Source of the DNA: JBQTHP01 sp052389755
GTDB taxonomy: Bacteria; Pseudomonadota; Gammaproteobacteria; Steroidobacterales; Steroidobacteraceae
Assembly (NCBI GenBank): GCA_052389755.1
Contig: JBQTHP010000235.1
Location: forward strand, 1 to 9,818
Direction of reading: 5' to 3'
DNA length: 9,818 nucleotides
Translations under genes and position numbers: made by a program
The notes under the pieces: model-generated
Seen by the model: only the letters and a program-made list of their open reading frames with translations
The model's database searches: none
What the model was told of the DNA's origin: nothing
Shown: positions 6,731 to 9,818 of the stretch, piece by piece
How the letters are laid out: the number at the start of each line of letters is the position of its first letter
Position numbering within the stretch: the first letter of the stretch is position 1

Positions 6731-7396
6731 CTGAACGGCGGGCTCGGCCGGCGCGCGTTCGCGGAAGCGATCGGCTCGATGCTGCTCGTCGCGGCCGTCG
6801 TGGGCTCCGGGATCATGGCCGAGCGTCTTGCCGACGGAAATCTCGCGATTGCGCTGCTGGCCAACTCTTTCGCGACTGCCGGCGCCCTCGTCGTGCTGAT
6901 CGCGGTGCTCCGCCCCGTCTCCGGCGCGCACCTGAATCCGATCGTCACGCTGGTGCTCGCGCGCGAGAACGACCTGCGCTGGCAGGATGTGATCCCGTAC
7001 GTCGCCGCCCAGATGCTCGGTGCGATCGCCGGGACGCTGCTCGCGCACGCCATGTTCGAGCTGCCACTTCTGCAGTTCGCGCCGAAGGTGCGAACTGGCA
7101 CCGGCCAGATCCTGAGCGAGCTGGTGGCGACCTTCGGGCTGGTAGTGCTCGTGCTGCGGTGTCGCGCCGAGAGCTCTCTGGGTGTGCTCGTGGCCGCGTA
7201 CATCGCCGCGGCGTACTGGTTCACGGCGTCCACGTCCTTCGCGAACCCGGCGGTCACGGTCGCGCGCATGCTGACGGATTCGTTCGCCGGGATTCGCCCC
7301 ACGGATGTTCCGGCGTTCATCGCGGCACAGGTCGCAGGCGCGGCAGCGGCGGTGTTCATCGCGCGTATCCTGCAACCCGCGAGCTGCAGACCGTAA
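6731..7396 (+). CDS. aqpS: Aquaglyceroporin (MIP family), likely As(III) channel
   Basis: MIP channels in ars operons let uncharged As(OH)3, and in some cases methylarsenicals, leave the cell down their gradient. Six membrane segments can be seen, with the two half-helix loops SGAHLNPIVT (N69-P70-I71) and FANPAVTVAR (N172-P173-A174, with R179 as the selectivity Arg). The first motif is NPI, not NPA. The start is unusual: the first ATG (6779) would cut helix 1 in half, while homologous sequence runs upstream (LNGGLGRRAFAEAIGS) to a CTG at 6731, and I find no in-frame ATG, GTG or TTG in the open stretch upstream. The resulting 221 residues suit the family. A CUG start or an ATG-to-CTG change is inferred. 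With arsC before it and no arsB or acr3, it is the only As(III) exit route in the window. Confidence 0.88.
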   Translation: MNGGLGRRAFAEAIGSMLLVAAVVGSGIMAERLADGNLAIALLANSFATAGALVVLIAVLRPVSGAHLNPIVTLVLARENDLRWQDVIPYVAAQMLGAIAGTLLAHAMFELPLLQFAPKVRTGTGQILSELVATFGLVVLVLRCRAESSLGVLVAAYIAAAYWFTASTSFANPAVTVARMLTDSFAGIRPTDVPAFIAAQVAGAAAAVFIARILQPASCRP

Positions 7397-7410
7397 TATC
7401 CTCGCAGGGT

Positions 7411-8184
7411 ATGCCGATCCACCGATTCCTGACGCGGCTTCTGGTCTGCGCCTGTTTCTTCGCGCAGCCGTGCGTGGCGGCTCCCCTCCTCGCAGCGGCC
7501 TCGGATCTCAAGTTCGCGATGGACGAGCTGGTCGGCGCATTTGCGGACGAGACCGGCCTCACCATCCGCGCGGCATTCGGGTCGTCCGGCAATTTCGCGC
7601 GTCAGATCGAACAGGGCGCGCCGTTCGAGCTCTTCTTCTCCGCGGATGAAGCGTTCGTTGCGCGCCTCGCGCGCGCGGGCCTGACGCGCGATGACGGCGC
7701 GCTCTACGCGATCGGCCGCATCGTCCTGTTCGCACCGCACGGCTCGCCCCTGCAACCGGATCCTGAGCTGCGCAGCCTCGGCAAGCTCCTCGAGCGCGGG
7801 GCCGTCACACGATTCGCGATCGCCAATCCGGAGCACGCTCCGTACGGGCGCGCAGCGGAGCAGGCGCTCCGCGCGGTGGGGCTCTGGGAGCGCATGCAGC
7901 CGAAGCTCGTCCTGGGGGAGAACGTTTCGCAGGCCGCGCAGTTCGCGACGGTCGGGGACGTGACGGGCGGGATCTTCGCGTACTCGCTCGCGCTCGCACC
8001 CGACGTCAACGCAAAGGGACGCTTCGAGCTTCTCCCGCAACGGCTGCATCAACCGCTGCGGCAGCGCATGGTGCTGCTGAAGAATGCCGGCGCCGCAAGC
8101 GAACGTTTCTACATCTTTGTGCGGTCGCCCGCCGCGCGCGAGATCCTGAAGAAGTACGGCTTTGCGATGCCGGACGCCGGCTGA
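7411..8184 (+). CDS. modA: Molybdate-binding periplasmic protein ModA
   Basis: This 257-residue solute-binding protein should capture molybdate (or tungstate) in the periplasm and pass it to ModB. Residues 1-23 form a signal peptide (MPIHRFLTRLL, hydrophobic run, cut likely after CVA). Likely oxyanion ligands by family alignment are S31 in AASDL, Ser58 or Ser59 in GSSGNF, A143 in EHAPYG, V172 in GENVSQ and Y191 in FAYSLA. The C-terminal part contains LRQRMVLLKNAG and the ending ILKKYGF, usual for ModA. The ATG is only 14 bp after the aqpS stop and its Shine-Dalgarno is weak (AGGG, very close). Its stop overlaps the modB start, so the three mod genes should be translated together. Confidence 0.95.
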   Translation: MPIHRFLTRLLVCACFFAQPCVAAPLLAAASDLKFAMDELVGAFADETGLTIRAAFGSSGNFARQIEQGAPFELFFSADEAFVARLARAGLTRDDGALYAIGRIVLFAPHGSPLQPDPELRSLGKLLERGAVTRFAIANPEHAPYGRAAEQALRAVGLWERMQPKLVLGENVSQAAQFATVGDVTGGIFAYSLALAPDVNAKGRFELLPQRLHQPLRQRMVLLKNAGAASERFYIFVRSPAAREILKKYGFAMPDAG

Positions 8185-8849
8185 TGGATTGGCAGGCGTT
8201 CGCGCTGTCGGTGCAACTGGGCGTCGGCACGGTGCTGCTCCTGTTGCCGCCTGCGTTCGCGCTCGCGCGGCTGCTCGCGTATCGGCGTTTCCGCGGCGCC
8301 GGATTCGTCGAAGCGCTCGTCGCGCTGCCGCTCGTGTTGCCGCCGACAGTCGTAGGGTTCTATCTGCTGCTGGCGTTCGGATCGCACTCGGGGCCGGGCC
8401 GGTGGCTCGAGTCCGCGATCGGTCATTCGCTCGCATTCAGCTTCGAGGGATTGCTCGTGGCATCGGTGCTCATCAATCTTCCGTTTGCGGTGCAGCCGAT
8501 TCAGAACGCGCTCGCCGCGATCCCCGCGAACATCCGCGACGCCGCGCGCTGCAGCGGCATGAATACCCTGACGCTGATCCGCCGCATCGAGCTGCCGCTC
8601 GCATGGCCCGGACTCGCGACGGCCCTCGTGCTGACATTCGCGCATACGCTCGGTGAGTTCGGCGTCGTGCTCATGGTCGGCGGCTCCATCCCGGGCGAGA
8701 CGAAGACAGTGGCGATCGCCATCTACGATCGCGTCCAGGCGTTCGACGACCGCGCGGCCGGCCTCATGGCGCTCGCGCTGCTCGTCATTTCCCTGTTGAC
8801 GCTGGGCATTACCAACACGCTCTCGCACCGGATCGGCCGTCGTGGATGA
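8184..8849 (+). CDS. modB: Molybdate ABC transporter permease ModB
   Basis: This 221-residue inner-membrane protein forms, as a homodimer, the molybdate path of the ModABC importer. About five hydrophobic segments are visible (roughly 12-32, 42-66, 88-105, 143-165 and 195-210). The cytoplasmic EAA-type loop that docks on ModC lies at about 119-138 (DAARCSGMNTLTLIRRIELP), followed by WPGLATALVLTFAHTLGEFG, a hallmark of ModB. Length is typical. The ATG overlaps the modA stop (TGATG), and the gene overlaps modC by 8 bp, so coupling is likely. Confidence 0.96.
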   Translation: MDWQAFALSVQLGVGTVLLLLPPAFALARLLAYRRFRGAGFVEALVALPLVLPPTVVGFYLLLAFGSHSGPGRWLESAIGHSLAFSFEGLLVASVLINLPFAVQPIQNALAAIPANIRDAARCSGMNTLTLIRRIELPLAWPGLATALVLTFAHTLGEFGVVLMVGGSIPGETKTVAIAIYDRVQAFDDRAAGLMALALLVISLLTLGITNTLSHRIGRRG

Positions 8850-9818
8850 CGCGGCGGGCGGTGGATTGCGCGTACGGCTGCGGCAGATTGCGCCGATTCC
8901 GCTCGATCTCGAATTCACGTGCGCATCGGGCGCGTTGACCGCGCTGTTCGGGCCGTCGGGAAGCGGCAAGACGACCGTCCTGCGATCGATCGCTGGCCTG
9001 CATACACCGTTCGAAGCGTCGATTCGCTGTGCAGGCGAGACGTGGTGCGATACGGCAACCGCCCGCTCGGTGCCTGCGCATCGGCGCTCCGTCGGATTCG
9101 TCTTCCAGGACTACGCGTTGTTCCCTCACATGACCGTGCGGGAGCAACTGCTCGCGGCCATGGCGCATTTGCCGGACGGGCGTCGGGCCGGGCGGCTCGA
9201 GAGGCTGCTTGCCCTTGCGCATCTTTCCGGTCTCGAGGAACGGCGACCCGCGGCGCTCTCGGGCGGTCAGCAGCAGCGCGTCGCGATCGCGCGCGCGCTC
9301 GCGCGCGATCCGGCGGTGCTGCTGCTCGATGAGCCGTTCGCTTCGGTCGATCGGGCGTTGCGCGATGCGCTGCACCGCGAGTTTCTCGCCGTGCGGCGCG
9401 AGCTGCGCATTCCGATCGTGCTCGTCACGCACGATTTCGAGGATGTGACGCGGCTTGCGAGCGATCTGATCGTGCTTGAACACGGACGCGCAGTCGCATC
9501 CGGCACCGTGTCCGCACTTACGGCGGCGAACGCTCTTCCCGGCATTGCCGCGTGGCGCGAACCGGGAGTCGCCCTCGATGCGGCGGTCGTCGCACACGAT
9601 CCGTCGCGGGCGCTGAGCACGGTCCGCGCCGGCGAGCTGAGCCTGCTCGTTCCGGCGATCGACGCGAGGATCGGCGCGCAGGTGCGCGTGCAGATTCCCG
9701 CGCGGGAAGTGATTCTCGCGACGTCGCGTCCCGCGGGACTGTCGCTGCACAACGCCGTGGACGCAGGCGTCCTGGCGGTCGAGGCGGCGGCCCATCCCGG
9801 GCTGGCTGTGATTCGCCT
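8842..9818 (+). CDS. modC: Molybdate ABC transporter ATPase ModC (partial, runs off the end)
   Basis: This ATPase drives the ModB permease. 325 codons are present and no stop is reached. ABC motifs in order are Walker A GPSGSGKT (37-44), Q-loop Q89 in FVFQDYALFPH, signature LSGGQQQRVAIARAL (139-153), Walker B VLLLDEPF with D163-E164, D-loop SVD (168-170) and the switch His197 in VLVTHDF. The region from about residue 262 (VRAGELSLLVPAIDARIGAQ) begins the C-terminal Mop/TOBE domain that binds molybdate and can inhibit transport. Only part of that domain is in the window. The GTG start at 8842 lies within modB, giving an 8-bp overlap. A full ModC usually has about 350-370 residues, so little is missing. 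Confidence 0.95.
   Translation, partial: MDDAAGGGLRVRLRQIAPIPLDLEFTCASGALTALFGPSGSGKTTVLRSIAGLHTPFEASIRCAGETWCDTATARSVPAHRRSVGFVFQDYALFPHMTVREQLLAAMAHLPDGRRAGRLERLLALAHLSGLEERRPAALSGGQQQRVAIARALARDPAVLLLDEPFASVDRALRDALHREFLAVRRELRIPIVLVTHDFEDVTRLASDLIVLEHGRAVASGTVSALTAANALPGIAAWREPGVALDAAVVAHDPSRALSTVRAGELSLLVPAIDARIGAQVRVQIPAREVILATSRPAGLSLHNAVDAGVLAVEAAAHPGLAVIR

Noticed and set aside
7388..7416. Possible ModE site or -10 box (TAATAT) before modA
   Set aside because: The half-sites do not form the ModE palindrome, and the best -35 (CTGCAA with an 18-bp spacer) is too weak to claim.
6052..8436. Very long open frame on the - strand (794 codons) across arsC, aqpS and modA
   Set aside because: It lies opposite four well-identified genes, has low-complexity Arg/Ala-rich content and shows no domain. 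Such shadow frames are expected in GC-rich coding DNA.

Overview
The window is GC-rich, almost gap-free bacterial DNA with every gene on the + strand. The F1 ATP synthase order (atpA-atpG-atpD-atpC) followed closely by glmU, and the character of the proteins (for example the beta-subunit motif DNIYRYTLAG), point to a betaproteobacterium, probably of Burkholderiales/Nitrosomonadales type. This assignment is inferred from protein features, not from a database search.

Region 1 (1-3105) is the end of the ATP synthase operon: the last codons of atpA, then complete atpG (gamma), atpD (beta) and atpC (epsilon). The two gaps on either side of atpD (about 126 and 120 bp) each hold a long imperfect palindrome. 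Its outer arms are tandem 7-bp units and its right inner core is an identical 15-bp sequence. The 7-bp unit differs between the two copies, so they look like one family of intergenic hairpin with an exchangeable arm unit.

Region 2 (3124-5432) holds an exported legumain-like C13 cysteine peptidase, inserted between atpC and glmU, followed by glmU. GlmU makes UDP-GlcNAc for the cell wall and LPS and probably starts at a TTG codon.

Region 3 (5461-7396) is an arsenic resistance operon, arsR-arsI-arsC-aqpS. A consensus -35 box is followed at once by a perfect 17+17 bp palindrome that covers the arsR start codon, so arsR probably controls itself and its mRNA is probably leaderless. ArsR carries a C-terminal Cys-Cys-x4-Cys arsenite site. 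ArsI (a C-As lyase-like VOC protein) lacks a central segment of about 25 residues. ArsC is the thioredoxin-linked, LMW-phosphatase type. The aquaglyceroporin probably starts at CTG and has NPI in place of the first NPA. No ArsB or Acr3 pump is present, so the logic resembles the Sinorhizobium AqpS scheme: reduce As(V) to As(III) and let it leave through a channel.

Region 4 (7411-9818) is modABC, a molybdate ABC importer. It starts 14 bp after the aqpS stop and the three genes overlap, so it may be read through from the ars promoter. modC runs off the end of the window.

No RNA genes, CRISPR arrays, insertion sequences or origins were seen, and no gene-free stretch exceeds about 130 bp.
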